From Pyropia yezoensis (taxonomy: Eukaryota > Rhodophyta > Bangiophyceae > Bangiales > Bangiaceae), in assembly GCA_009829735.1 (NCBI GenBank), contig CM020619.1, forward strand, positions 10,902,375 through 10,966,374: a DNA stretch of 64,000 nt. Direction: 5' to 3'. Below the pieces are notes generated by a model. That model saw only the letters and a list, made by a program, of their open reading frames with translations. It searched no databases and was not told the origin of the DNA. How positions within the stretch are numbered: the stretch's first letter is position 1; the number at the start of each line of letters is the position of its first letter. The position numbers and the translations under genes were made by a program. Below, piece by piece: positions 42,811-55,918 of this stretch.

Positions 42811-44230
42811 GCCGCCGCCGTGGCCACCACGGCCGCCGCCGTGGCCACCGCGGCCACCGCCGCGGCTCCCACCGCCACAGCGGGTGGCGGCCGGCCGGTG
42901 GGTGGCCGCCCAGCGGCCTCCTTGATGGCTCCGCCGCCACCGCGGCTGTTTGGCGTTGCGTCTGCGACCACCCCCCCCCCTCCCCCCCCTGCCGCCTCGT
43001 GGGTGGCGGCCGCCACGCCGGCCACCGTGCCTGCCACCACCGTGGCCGGTGCGGCCGCCTTGGCCGCCGCGACGTCTCCCCGGCAGCCCAGTTTGCCCCC
43101 CGCTGTCGGCGGTGGCGACAGAGGCGACGACGGTGGCGCCTCGACGGACGACCTTGCCGCCCATGAGAGTGACCTGTCGGGCGGCGACGGCCGGCCGCCG
43201 CCGCCGCCCGTTATCGGGCCTTTCGCGCCGCCGTTGGGGGGTGGGGGGGGGTGGGCGTCGTCAGACTCGTCCCCCCGCACCGCGTACGCCGGACGCAACC
43301 GCGAGCGGTACGCAGACCGCGAGCGGGAGCGGGAGCGGGAGCGCGACCGGGACCGGGACCGAGACCGCGACCGTGACCGAGACCGCGATCGCGACCGAGA
43401 CCGCGAGCGGGACGGCCACTCGAGGGAGCGGGAGCGTGACCGCGACCGCGACCGCGACCGCGACCGCGACCGGGTGCGGGAGCGGGAGCGGGAGCGGGGG
43501 GGCAGCGGCGCCCGCCGGCGGCGGTCGCCCGTGCGCCTCGGGCTGCCGGCGACGGTGGGCACGCCGCGGTCACCGGCGGCTGCGGCCCACCGGTCGCCGC
43601 GTCGCGCCGCCTCCTCCCCCACCACGGCGGCGGCGGCGCCGCCGCCCCGCAAGCGCGCCCGCCCCTCCTCCCCGCTGCGCTTTCGTGTTGCGCGCCTCTC
43701 TGCGCCGCGCCCGCCGGGGGCGTCCCCCGACCGCCCCACCGGCGGCTCCTCCTCCCGCGACCGCGACGGGGGGCAGGACGGGCACGGGGGTGGTGGCAGC
43801 GCGGGGGGGGCGGCAACGTCCGCGCTCGCGCACGCCCCGGCCACCGCCATTGCTGCCGCCGCTACCGCACCCTTGGCGGGCACATCGCCCGCGTCCAGCC
43901 GCCGGGCGGTGCCGACCGACCCGTTCCGCCTCGTCTTGTCGGGTGTGGACGTGGCGGCCGCGGGGGTGGCCACCCGCCCCTCCGCCGCAGGGGCGGGGGG
44001 CGGGCGCCGCGCCGGTGGCGGCAGCGAAACCAGCCCGACGTCACGGTCGGCGGGGGGAGCGCCGCCACGGCCGTGGGCAAGTGGTGGGGGGGTGGGGGGG
44101 GGGGGGACGGCCTGATGGCCCCGCCTCCACCGCGGCCGCCGCCACTGACCCGTGGGGGTGGCAGCAGTAGCGGGGGGGCGGGGCATGCAAGCAGCCGCGG
44201 CGGGCAGCTGCCCGCGGCAGCTGCGGTGGC

Positions 44231-44262
<32 letters not shown>

Positions 44263-47200
44263 CCCCGACCGGCAGCGTCGGCGGCGGCGACGGCGGTGGC
44301 GGTGGCGGTGACGGCGGCCGTGGGGCTGCCCCGATCTACTCGTCTGGCTCGGACTCGGACGAGGGCGGCGGTAGTCGTGCGGCGGTCACCCCGGCTGGCG
44401 GCACGCGCCGGTCAGCCTCCCCTGGCGGTTGTCGGGGCAGCGGCGGCAGGGCGGCCGCCATGGGCGGTGGTGGGGAGGCCCGGCGCCCCCTCGCCAGCGA
44501 TCGCCCCCTCCCCCCCCCCGACGGTGGCGGTGGCGGTGGCGCCGGAGGTGCCGCCCCCGTTCCCCCGGCGGAGGAGGCGGCTGACGATGGCGAGACGACG
44601 CGTTGCCCGTGCGGCTCCACCGCGGACGTTGGGTGGATGATTGCGTGTGAGGGGTGCCACACCTGGCAGCACGGCCGCTGCATGGGCTACCGCCGTGAGA
44701 CAGATGCCCCCGACGCCTACTACTGCGACCGATGCCGGCCAGACCTGATCACCTCGAGCTGCGTGGCGCACCCGCAGTACGCCGAGCGGCGGGCCCGCCG
44801 GCGGGCGCTGCGCAAGGCAGCGGCAGAGGAGACGCAGCGGGAGCACCAGGCGCGGCTGTGGCGGATGCTGGATGAGACCAACAGCCGCCGCGCGGGGGGG
44901 GGGGGCGGGGGGGGCAGCACCGCCGCCCAATCGGGGGGGGGGGGGGGGGGTAACGGCCGTGACGACCACCCGCACGCGTCGTCAGCGGCGGACACCGCGC
45001 CAGGCTCCCCCCGCCAGGCGGGCGGGGGCGACTGGGGGGGCGGGAGGCTTCCGGGTCCCTCTACGTCGCCCAGCGTGGATCCCCTGCTGCGGTCGCCATC
45101 GTCCACACGGGGCCGTGGCCGTGGCCACAGCCACGGCCGCAGTGGTGCGGCGGGGGCGGGCTCCGGCGCGGGCGGGGGCGGTCCTCCCTCGCCGCCGCCG
45201 CCACTGCCGCCGCCGCGGCTCGACGCGGCGGAGCGGCATCCCGCCGGCGGGGGTGCGTCAGACTCGACGCCGCACTCCGCGCGCGACTCGTCGGCGGTGA
45301 CCACCCCGGCGGGGCGGTCGCCGTCGTCCAAGCGGCGGCGGTCGGGGGAGCGGCGGCGGCGGCGCAAAGCGACGGCCGCGCCGTCGCCGTCGCCGGCGTC
45401 GGCGTCGGCTGGGGGTGGTGGCGGCGGTGGTGGCGGTGGGAGCAGCCGCCGTGCCGACGGCTGCGACGGCGGCGACAGTGGCGACGGCGACGGCTGCGGT
45501 CGCGGCGGCGGCGGTGGCAGCGGTTGGCCTGGCGCAAGCGACTCGTCTACGCCTGCGCCAGGTGGGGCCCGAGCGACAGCCATGGACGACGGTGCGTACG
45601 GTGACCGCCCAGCCCCGTCTCCTCCACCCCCACCCCACCCCCCGCCTCCACGTCTCCCTCCCGCGCCAACGCTGTCGGGTATTCAGCCGGTGGACCTTCG
45701 CCGCCGCGTTGCGGACGACATCCGGTCTGGCCGTTGGGCAGCCGCCCGCGTCGACGACCGCGTGTGTGGGGCGCTATTTGCCACCTACGCAGGCCATGCC
45801 TCTGGTCGTTGGCGGGGCGCGCTGGTGGGGGTAGCCACCGGCCTGGTGCTCCTGTCGGGCCTACCGGCGGCGACGGTGGAGGGGCGGCTGGCCGCTGCCA
45901 TGGCCCGCATCGCGGACGGGAGGGAGGAGGAGGCGCGGGCTGGGCGGGCGGCGAGCCCGCAGCTCGCCCCGACCGACGACCGCTCCCCGCCAGGAGCTGC
46001 TGGTCCAGACAACGCCGGCGGCAGGGCGGCAGCGTCAGACGCCGCGCGGCCGCCTCCAGCCGAGCTGTCGTCGCCTTTGACGAGCCGCAACCGCCGGGGC
46101 GGGCGGTCGCCCAAGCGGCGGCGACCCCCAGAAGCAAAGGCCGATGCCAATTGCGGTGCACCGAACAGACGGGGGGACGCTGCGGTTGCGGCAACCTCCC
46201 CCACTGCTCTTTCTGCGTCGCCACTTGGCGACGTCGGCAGCGGCGGCGGCAGCGGCAGCGGTGGTGGCGGTGGCCCCTTTTTGCTCACGCCCGGTCGCGG
46301 CCGCGGCCGCGGCGCGCCGTCCTCCCCAACAAGCGGCAGCCGCTGCGGCCTGGGCGGCGGCGACGGCGGCGACGCGGCGGGCCGCCTCCGCCCGGGCCAC
46401 CCCGCGTCACCGGCGCGGGGGGGCTCAGACGGCGGCGCGTCGATCCGGTCGGCGGGTCGGTCGGGCGGCCGCCGTGGCGGGGGCGGCGGCACCGACTCGA
46501 GCCGATCCCCATCCGCGGGACGCTGGCGGGCAAGGGCGGCGGAGGGCGTCAGCTCTGCAGACGATATGGATCGGCAAGGTGGGGGGGAGGGTGTTCTCCA
46601 TAACGACCGTGCCACGCCAGTGCGCGGCAGCGGCGGTGGTGGTGGTGGCGGTGGGGGTGGTGTTGGCAGCGGAGGCGGTGGTGGTGGTAGGAGTGGCGGC
46701 GGTGGTGGGGATTCCAAGCCCCGGGCGGACCGCAAGGCCGTCCCCGCTGTAGACGCTGGTGGGAGCGACACATCCCCTGCGGGCGGCACCGCTGCCGCTG
46801 CCGCTGCGGCGGCCGCTGCGGCCGGCGGCGGGGACCGCGGACTCACCCGCGAGGAGCGCAAGCTCCGCTCGGTGATGCTCCAGTTTGAGCGGATGGAGAA
46901 GCGGGACGGCGGGCGTGTGGCGCCGCGAGAAGACCGCAAGCGCCCGCCGTCGGCCGCTGCGTCGTCTACGGTGGAGCGGGGGCGCGACAAGAAGCGCTCC
47001 CGGACGGCGGGAGCTGGCGGGGATGCGGGGGCGTCTCCCCACGGGGGAGGGGGCGGGGGGGGGGGGGGGGGGGGCTCTGTGTCGGCGTCGCCCCCCGGCG
47101 GGGGGGAGGGGGCGGCGGCGGCGGGGACGGCGGTCAAGCTGGAGGTCCTTCCGCCAGCGCAGCTGGTATTAGGGAGGGTGGCGGTGGAGGGCGACAGTGC

Positions 47201-47922
47201 CCAACGGACAGCGTCGTCATCCGAGGCGGCGGCCGTGTCGGCGCTGCTAGCCGTGGTCGCCGACGGCGGGGGGGTTGGGGACGGTGGCCGTCGCATCGGC
47301 AGTGGTGGCGGCAGCGGCAGCGGCAGCGGGTCGTTGCCAGCGGGGCCTGCCCCATCGGGGGCCGCGGTGGCGACGGTAGCGCCTGCCGCTCGGACAGACC
47401 GGCGGGAAAAGCAGGAGCCGTCAGCGGATGGGGGGCCCGCCGCGGGATCTCCCGCGGCGGCGGCAGTCGCCGCCGCCCCCGACGGCCTCCACCCCCACCT
47501 CCTCCACCGCAAGGGTGACAATGCGGCGGCGGCGGCGGGGGTGGTGGGAGCGGCAGCGGCGGCGTCACCTGCCCACGGGCCGGCCACCCGGTCGGCGCCA
47601 CGGCGGAGCGCCAGCCCGACGGGCCTCGTTGTCCGGCAGTCGGGCTCCCGCCGTGGCCTCGGCGGCGCCGTCGGCCATGCGTCCAATACCGGCGCTGGTG
47701 CAGGTAACGGCGGCGGCGGCGTCGGCGGCGGCTTTCCCTCCGCCGCCGTTGGCGCGCTAGCCAATGGGGTTGGCGGCGGCGGGGAGCGGGCGAGCCCGCT
47801 GCCTCAACGGGCCACGATCCTCAATGGTCCCACTGGGCGGCGGCCATCACGGCTGCCGCTGCCGCAGTTTGCGAGCGGCTTTCTGGACATTGACGATGCA
47901 ATGGACGAGGACACGGCGGGCA

Positions 47923-47954
<32 letters not shown>

Positions 47955-50738
47955 TGGGCCACCGGTCTGACGACGCCCGCCGGCGCCTCCCGCGGCCGCG
48001 GCAGCGCCGGGTGTGTCGGCAGACTTAGTCCGGCAGGCGTACCTGGCGTGTCGCAAAGCCCGGGCCCGTCGGTGCTGCGGGCGCGACTTGACTGGCACGC
48101 TGCTTCCGGGGCAGGGGGGAGCGGCTGCTCGCCGCGGCCTCCACCGTCGGGGGTCGGGGGGGGGGGGGTGTCGGGGGCGGCCTGCGGCACGCCGGGGGTG
48201 GTCAGCCGCAAGACGTGGCTGCTCGGTGACAAGCTGTGCCTCCGACCGGGGGGGAGCGAGGGTGCTGTGTTGGGTATCCTCGACTGCCGGTCGGGGCTGC
48301 TGTCGCCGGGGGGTGGGGGGGGCGGCGGCGGCGGTTGCGGCGGCGGCGGTGGTGGCGGCGGTATTGGTGGTGGGGGAGGTGGTCATGGGGGTGGTGGTGG
48401 GGGTGGCTGCGCGGGTGGCGGCGCCGCCGGAATGATGCCCGTCAAGAAGAAGCTGCTAGCGTCCCTGCGCGCTGTGTCGGCGCCGTCGCTGGTGGCGATT
48501 GCCGCCGGTGCCGCCACTGCGGCCGGCGCTGACCCCTTGCGGACGCCCCCGCCGTGCGGGGGGCGGCCGTCGCCGTCGCCTTCCCCCACCCCCGTGGCGT
48601 CGTCGCCGTCGCTCACGCTGACGGCGGCGACGGCGGCAGCGGCAACGGCGGCGGCGACGTCAGTCGTGGCGGCGGGAGCGCATGGCGCGCACGGTGGGTA
48701 CCCGCCCGCCGCTGTCGTTGCGGCTGGCCGCGTCGACGCACGGGCTTTTTGTGCGAAGGCGCAGCTGCTCCGCCGGTCGCTGCCGCCGCTGTCGCCATGC
48801 CCGCGTACGCCCGCGTCGCCGGGCCCGACAGCCGCGTCGCCGTCTGCAGGGCCGGTGCCCCCGTCTCCCGGGTGTGGCGGCTGTGGTGGTGGCAGCTGTG
48901 GCTGCGGCAGCTGCGGTGGCTCACCCGCCCCCCCCGCCGTCGGCACCCCCCGGCGGGTTGTGGCGCTGCCGCTCACCGCCGCTGCCGAGGCCGACGGCCT
49001 GCAGGCGGCGCGTGCGAAGCGGCGGTCCCTGCCGTCGTCGGCGACGGGGCTGGCCCTTAAACGCCGCGTACGGATGCTGGTCGTCGCACCCGCCGGGGCC
49101 GCGGGTGCCCCCGTGGGGGCAGCAGTGGCGGCGGAGGCGGCGGAGGCGGCGGCGACAGCGGCGGCGACGCCGGTGGCTGGGGGGGGCACCCAGACGACGT
49201 CGCCTGGGGGGGTGGTGGGGATGGACGCGGCGGCACCGATGGCGGTGGGGACGACGACGGCAGGCTCGTCGCCCCGAGGTGCGGTGGTCCCGGCCGCAGA
49301 GGCGGTTGCCACGACGCGGCTGAGCCCTCTGCACCTGGTGGCGGAGCGGGCGGCGGTGGCGGTGACAGAGGTGGCGTCAGAGGGTGCGGAGGCGCCGACG
49401 CGTGACGTTGGTGATGGAGGAGACCCGTCGCCGGCGGCGCCTGGGGCGGCGGCGCCGCCGTCGTCGTCGGGGTCGGCCGCAGCGGTAACGGGGCCAGACG
49501 CGCGGCCTGCCGTAACAGCGGCTGTGCCCGTTCCCGCCGCGTCTGCTGCCGTCGCCTCGTCAGCGGCGACGCCGCCCGGCGGCGGGGGCGCGCGCTCCGT
49601 CGTGGCGGGGGGGACGGTGGCGGGGGCGGATGCAGCGCCTCCGCCGCCCACCCCCCCCCCCGTGGGCGTCTTTTCGCCCCCCCGCCCGCGGGTGCGGTCG
49701 CCCGCAGCGGCGACGCTGCTGCCTGTGGCCGGCGCCTCCGCCAGCCTGTCCTCCCCACCGCTGCCTGCGGGGAGGACTTCGCCACGCGGCGTGTCGCCCC
49801 TGCCAGGGACGGGAAGCGGGCTGCCAGTGGCGGGGTGGCCGCCCGCTGCTGGCGGAGCGTCGCCGCCCGCCGCGGCCTCGTCCACGGCAGCGGCGGTGGC
49901 AGCGCCAGCGTGTGCGGCTTCAGCGTCGCCGCGGCCGTCGCCGCCGACCGTGTCGGCAACGGCGGCTGCAGCGGCGGCGGCGGCAGCGGCGGCGGCAGCG
50001 GCGGCCCCTTCCGGCAGCGGCCGGCCGCCCACCACCCCCGTGCCGGCGCCGCGTGTGCCGACGCCCGCGCCGTCGCCACGGGCGCCGGCCACGCCCGCCC
50101 CGCCGCTGTCGCGGCCGGCCACGCCTGGCCCGCCGTCGCGGCCGGTGACGCCCGCGCCGGCGCCGCGGCCGGCCGGCACGCCCGTGCCGCCGCCACGGCC
50201 GCTGACACCCGCGCCGCGGCCACGGCCGGCCGGCACGCCCGTGCCGCCGCCACGGCCGCTGACGCCCGCGCCAGCGCCGCGGCCGGCCGGCACGCCCGTG
50301 CCACCACCGCGGCCGCGACGGGGCAGCGGCGGCGGCGTGTCGCCGCCGGTGCCCATGTCGACAGCCGGCGGTACGCCGTGGGCAGGGCAGGCAACGGGCA
50401 GCGGCGGTGGGGGCGGCGGCGGCGGCGGGACGCCCTCGCTGCCCCTGCTGACGTGGACGACGCGGCCGCCGCCGCCCGCGGGCGTGCCGCGGCTGCGCGA
50501 CCTAACGCCCGCCCCGGCAGGGGCGCCAGGAGGTGGCCCACCCGGGGTGACGCCGCTCGCGCTCGCGGGCGAGTCGCCGCTGCCGCCGTCGGCGGGGGGG
50601 AGGGCCCCCACCTCCGCCGCCGTCGATGGCGGTGTGGGCGGTCTGCCGCACCCCCGCGGGGGGCGCCCCGTGGATGGGGGCGGTGATGGTGGTGGTGGTG
50701 GTGGTGGTGGTGGTGGTGGTGGTGGTGGTGGTGGTGGT

Positions 50739-50775
<37 letters not shown>

Positions 50776-50947
50776 GGGGGAGGTGAGGCTAGGGCCGGCG
50801 GTGGCGGCGACGTCTCGGCGGCGTCGGCCAAGCCAAAGGGCCCCGAGCTGTCGGCGAGTGACCTGTTGCAGGCGCGGCTCCGCCAGTTTCTCGACGACCG
50901 CCCCGCCGGCGCGTCGCACGCGCGGTCACCATCCGCGCGACGGGGGA

Positions 50948-51016
<69 letters not shown>

Positions 51017-51944
51017 GTTGCGGTGGTGTGGTCGGCGGTGGTGGTGGGGTAGGGGGGATGGGGGTGGGGGGGGGAGGGGGGCGCCGCCGCGTGCTGCTGG
51101 GCCCGCCCCCCCCGCCGGGCGGAGTGCCGCCGCCGCTGGTCACCAGCATGGGTGGTGGCCCCGGCGGGCACCCGCGGGGGCCGTACGGGCCCCCGCCGGG
51201 CGGGGGCGGCGGCGGCGGCGGCGGCGGCGGCCGCGGGGGCGTTCCCCCGCACGGTCTGGTCTTTGCGCCCCTCCCTCTTGGGGGGGGGGGCGGGGGGGTC
51301 GCCGCCGCCGCTGCCGCTGCTGCGGCTGCCGCTGCTGCGGCGGTCGGCGGCGGCGCGCTGTCGCCGCCGCGGCCACGGCCGGGCATGCGCGGTGCGTTGT
51401 CGCCGCCGCGGCCGCGGCCGGGTGCTGTCGGGGGGGGGGGGGCGGCAGGGGCGGCCTTGTCGCCTCCGCGGCCGCGCGGGCCGCCATTGGGTGGGGGGGG
51501 CGGGGTGCCCGCGCCGTCTCCCCTCCGTCGCGGCCGCGTGCCGGCGGCGGGTTGGGGGGGCGCCCCGCCGGGGGGTCCGCCCGCCCCGCGCATGATGGCG
51601 GTGGGCGGTGGCGGTGGCAGTGGCGGTGGTGGTGGCGGTGGGGGTGGTGGCGGCGGTGGCGGCGTCGGTCACCCCGGGGCGCCCGGCCGGGGGCTTCCGC
51701 TCCCGTCGCCCCCGCCGCCGTCGCCGGGGGTGGTACCGCCGCGTGGCGCGGCCGCCGCGGCCGTGGCGGCCGTGGCGTCGCCAGTGGGGGCATCTACCGG
51801 CCGGCGGCAGCCGCCGACGCCGCCGCCGCCGCCGTCGGTGCCGCGGCCGCTGGCCGCGGGGGGCGGGCCGGTCGGGGCGTCCCCGCGGTGGGGGGCGGGG
51901 GGGGGCGGGGCGCCCCCGCCGCCGCCACTGCCCTTGCCGCAGGG

Positions 51945-51975
<31 letters not shown>

Positions 51976-54134
51976 TCCGCCCCATCGGGCCCGCCTGGTG
52001 GCGGCGCTGCCGGCGGCCGCGGCCGTGGCGCCGACGGCCGGGCGGCGGCGGGAGGGGGAGGGGGTGCGGGAGGGCCGAGGGGCGGCGGTGGCGCCGCCCC
52101 GGTGGCCGCGGCGGGTGGCCCCGCCTTGCCGGGGACCGCCGCTGCCGCCGCCGATGGGCGGCCGGCCGGCCCGCCGCTGCTGCTGCCGCCCGTCCACCGG
52201 GCGGCCGGGCCGCCGCTGTCGCGGGCGGCGGCCGCGTCGCCGCCGCCGCTCCGGCCGCCCGCCGGCGGCGGCCGGTCGGCTGCCGCAGCCGCCCCGGCGG
52301 GGGGGGTGGGGGGGGGGCGCCCGCCGGGGGTGGCCGGCGCTGGGGGGATGCCCGCCCGGCCACTGCCGCCACCGCCTGGTCTCTCCCCCGCGCGGGGGCG
52401 GTCGCCCGCCCGCGGCGGCGGTGGAGGTGGCATGGGCGGCGGCGGGGGTGCCTTTGCGTTGGACCGCAGCCGCTTCATGATGGCCGCTGGCGGCGGCGGC
52501 GGCGCGGGCGGCGGGCCGCCCTCCGCGCACGGGCCGCTGCCGTATGGAGGGGGCGGGCCGCTGCGCCCCCCCGGCCCCGGCGGCGGCCACTGGGGCGTGC
52601 TCCCGCGGCCCATGGGCATGGGCGCGGGGGGGGGGGCGCGCTCCCCGCCGCCCACGCTCCCGCTGCCGCCGCCGCCGCCGGGGGGGGTGGCGGCGCTCCG
52701 GCCGGCCCTGCCGGGCGCGGGCTACCCGGCCGCGACGGGGGGGCGGCACGGCCGGCCGCCGGGCGGCGGTGGCGCTGGCGGTGTCGCTGGCGCTGGCGGC
52801 GGGCCCGCCGCGGGCGCTGCTGCGGCTGCCGCCGGGGGGGGGGGGCGGGCGCGGCCTGCCCGGCGGGCGCCCGTGGAACGCGCACGGCTATGGCGCGCCG
52901 CCGGGAGGGGGTGGCGACCGTGGCGACCGTGGTGGCGGTGGTGGCGGTGGCGGTGGTGGTGGTGGCGGCGGTGGTGGTGGCGGCGGCGGTGGCGGCAGCG
53001 GCGGCGGCGGCGGTGGTAATGCGGCCGCCCATGTGGGGGCGGCCACCGCCCGCACGCGGCGGGGCGGGGAGGGGACGGGCGGGGCGGCAGCGGCGGCGGC
53101 GGCAACGCCGCCGCAGCTGTCGCGTCCTCCCCCCCCCCCGCCGCCGCCACCGCCGCCACCACCGCCGCCTGCAGCAGCGCCACCCCCTTCCGCTGTGGGG
53201 GAGGCCACCGCGGGAGGCGGCCGCCGCGGCCCGCCGGGCGTGTTGGACCGGCTCGGCGACCGGTCGGCCGCGCCGCGGGGGGGAGGAGGGGCCTCGGGTG
53301 CCCCGCCGGCCGGCCGCGCCCCCGGGGGGGGGGGGGGGACGCCCGCCGCGGCAGCGGTAGTGGCAGCGGCGCGAGTGCCAATGGTCCGTCGCCGCCACGA
53401 CCGCCGCCGGCTGCCGACGGTGGTGGTGGCGGCGGCGGCGGCGGACGGGCGGCGGCGGTGACCCCGGCGGCGGCCGCGGGCGGGAGGGGCGCCCGGTCGT
53501 TGACGGGCCGGCGGGGGGGGGACGGCCGGTGGGGGGGGGTTGCTGACCGCCGCGGCGGTGGTGGCGGTGGCGGTGGCAGTGGCGGTGGCGGGGGCGGTGG
53601 CGGTGGTGGTGGCGGTGGCGGTGGCGGTGGCGGTGGCGGTAGCGGTAGTGGTGGCGGTGACTGTGGCGGTGGCGCCAGTGGGGTTGGTGCTGGCGGTAGC
53701 GGCGACCACCGCGACGCCCGTGCGGGCGGTGGGGGTGGTGGCGGTGGTGGCGGTGGTGGCGGCGGGCGTGGCGGCGGCGGCGGCGGCGGCGGCCCCGCCT
53801 CGGTGCCCTATTCGCAGCCCGCGCTGCCGGCCGGGGCGGCCGCGGCGCCCTCCCCCGCCGGGGGTGGTGCGCCGGCCGCTGGCCGTGGCGTCCGCGACGG
53901 CGGGCGTGACCGAGGGCGCGACGGCGGTGGCCGCGACGGCGGTGGCCGCGATGGTGGCGGTGGCCGCGACGGCGGCGGTGGCCGCGACGGCGGTGGCCGG
54001 GGCGCCAGGGACCGTGGCAGCGGTGGTGGCGGCGGTGGCGGTGACGGTGGCGGTGGCGGTGGTGGTGGTGGTGGTGGCAGCGGCGGCGGTGGTGGCGACG
54101 TCACGAAGCCGCCTGCAGCGCCTGCACCGTCCGA

Positions 54135-54168
<34 letters not shown>

Positions 54169-54228
54169 GGCAGCGGCGGGGCCAGTGGCCCGCCGCCGTG
54201 GCGGGCCGGCCGCAAGCGGTCGACCTGA
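42694..54228 (+). CDS. Giant PHD-finger nuclear protein (frame slips at G runs)
   Basis: Read as one gene of about 3,800 residues starting at the ATG at 42694. Order: Ala-rich start; Arg-Asp/Arg-Glu dipeptide domain (43300-43500); basic RRRRSP and PRKRARPSS clusters; C4HC3 PHD finger at 44604-44736 (CPCG...MIACEGCHTWQHGRC...YYCDRC); an ordered helical block GIQPVDLRRRVADDIRSGRW onward (45670-45920); and LTREERKLRSVMLQFERMEK (46841-46905). Short ordered islands follow among Gly, Ala and Pro runs to a basic end, WRAGRKRST. PHD fingers read histone H3 tails. The EERKL...M..FE.MEKR motif resembles that of UpSET/MLL5/SETD5 proteins, but no SET domain is visible. The frame changes at G runs near 44090-44106, 50740-50775, 52831-52842 and 53328-53340; on each side the alternative frame carries the sensible sequence. 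If the second slip is real, the protein ends at 50786. Confidence 0.6.
42776..42820. repeat. (CTG)n/(GCC)n repeat in the PHD gene
   Basis: About eleven CTG/GCT units followed by GCC units; in frame it encodes a run of about fifteen alanines near the N-terminus. Confidence 0.9.
43300..43502 (+). repeat. Arg-Asp / Arg-Glu dipeptide-repeat coding region
   Basis: Six-base units CGAGCG(G), CGGGAC and CGCGAC repeat for about 200 bases and encode RERERERDRDRDRD-type sequence with one GHS interruption. Mixed-charge RD/RE domains occur in splicing and nuclear-speckle proteins such as U1-70K. Confidence 0.85.
50690..50775. repeat. (GGT)n then poly-G tract
   Basis: About seventeen GGT units run directly into an uninterrupted stretch of more than 30 G. 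It encodes polyglycine in all three frames' reading of G and is the site of one of the frame slips in the PHD gene. Confidence 0.9.
50945..51012. repeat. (GGC)n repeat in the PHD gene
   Basis: About twenty GGC units giving a polyglycine linker after a conserved-looking SASDLLQARLRQFLDDRP segment. Confidence 0.9.
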
Positions 54229-55918
54229 GCGCCCGCGACGCTGCGCTCCCCCCGGTTGTGCCGGCGGGCGCGGCGACGGGGGGGTGCCACGTCGGCCGCC
54301 GCCGCCCTAGGTGGAGGGGAGCGCCGCGCCTTCCGCCGCCCCCGGTGGCAAGCGCGGGTCTTGTGTTGTTGTTTGGTCTCCCCCACGGCTCACCCCCCCC
54401 TCCCTCTCTGATGTTTCTCCCCCACCCCTGCTCTCTTTGCTTTGTTTTCCTGGCGTTTGCCGCACACGCGTACCCCGTGGGCACTTTTTTTTCTTTTTTC
54501 GTGTTGGTGCCTGTGGGGACGGTCCTCCACCGCTCCGCCATTTCCCCCATGACTTCGTGTCTTTTTTTTTTTCTTTCTTTTGGACACGGCTGCGTCGGTG
54601 CGGGACGGGGCAGAGGCCGCTCTGTCTCGAGGAGCGGGGGTGTGCGTGCGGGTACATACGTACTGTATGTACGGCCTACGTGGTGGCGCGGGGGGACCCC
54701 CCGCGGGTTGTTACTCCACATCATTCTTCTTTTTTCGTTCCACCGCGTGCGCGTGGCAGAGGCCGGCGCTCGTGTCCTACTCGGCCCCCTCCGTATGTCT
54801 GTACTGTACCTTCCCCCTGCCACCCCTCCCCTCTGACACCAACACTGCCAATACACACACGCGAACCCCGTCAGTCATTTTTATAGTTCCTTCTTCCATC
54901 GCAGCGGTTGCCCGCCTCCCCCCCCCCCCCCCCTATCCAAAACTTGCGGTGGGGGCGTTTGGTACACCCCCCCCCCCCCCCCCCCCCCCCGTCAACAAGC
55001 GGGCGCCGCCGCCGCCGCAGCTGCCGCCACGCCGCCGTGGCGCGCGTCAGCGGCGGCTGCAGCGGCGGCGGCTGCAGCAGCCGCCCGCGTGTGCCCCACA
55101 GCAGTGGCGGCGGCGGCGCGACGCCACGCCCCCACGCCAGCGGCGGTGGGGAGAGCGTGGGGCGGGGGACGGCACGTGGCGGAGGGGCAGGGGAGGGGGA
55201 AGGGCGCGGCGGGGAACCCGGCACGGGGGCGCAAGGAGACGGGAGGGGGGGGGAAGGCCTGCGGGGTGGGGGACCCCCCCGCCTCGCAGCCCCCCCACGC
55301 ATTCCCCCGCCCCACGCCCCCCCGCCCATGGAATGGCCCGTCGGCCGCCCCCCCGCCCACCCCAGACCCAGTGGGTGTCACGGTGCGCCATCCGTCGTGG
55401 CGCGGGGTGCCGGCGGCAGCGGCGGCGGCAGGCGGCGGCAGCCGAGGCGGCGGCAGCGGCGGCAGCCGCAGCGGCGGGACGCCGCGACGACGCGACGCCG
55501 CCCCGCCCCCGCCCCCCCCCCCCCCCGCGACCCACCAGCACCCCCCACCCTTCACCCCCCCACCTTACCCGGCCCTGCTCCCCGGCAGGCGTGCACCCGA
55601 CGGCAGCCCGTCACGCCACCCCCGGCGGGTGGCGCGTGGCGGGTGGCGCCCGCCCCGCCCGCCGCCGCCGCGGTCATTGCCGGCAGCGACGGCGGCGGCG
55701 GCGGTGGCAACGGCGGCGGCGGTGGCCCCGCGGGCGACACGGTGGGCGGCCGCCCCGGCGGCGTGGCCGCGGGCACTGGCGGCGGCGGCGGTGGCGGCAG
55801 TGGCGGCGGTGACAGTGGCGCCCCCGCCGCCACAGCCGGCGGCTGCCGCGGCGCCGTATCGGCCACGGCGGCACCGCCGCCGCCGCCGCCGCCGCCCCGC
55901 CCGCCCGCGCCCGCCGCC
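54229..55918. other. Intergenic, GC-rich on the right
   Basis: 54240-54900 is the likely 3' region of the PHD gene, with T-rich tracts (54485-54500, 54560-54582). From 54910 onward C runs, GGC/GCC repeats and poly-Gly/Ala frames appear on both strands up to the assembly gap. A gene spanning the gap is possible, but no strand or frame can be preferred. Confidence 0.4.

Noticed and set aside
44720..50919. Long minus-strand open frames opposite the PHD gene
   Set aside because: They consist of Pro/Arg/Ala runs with no domain, while the plus strand carries an intact C4HC3 PHD finger and other ordered motifs.
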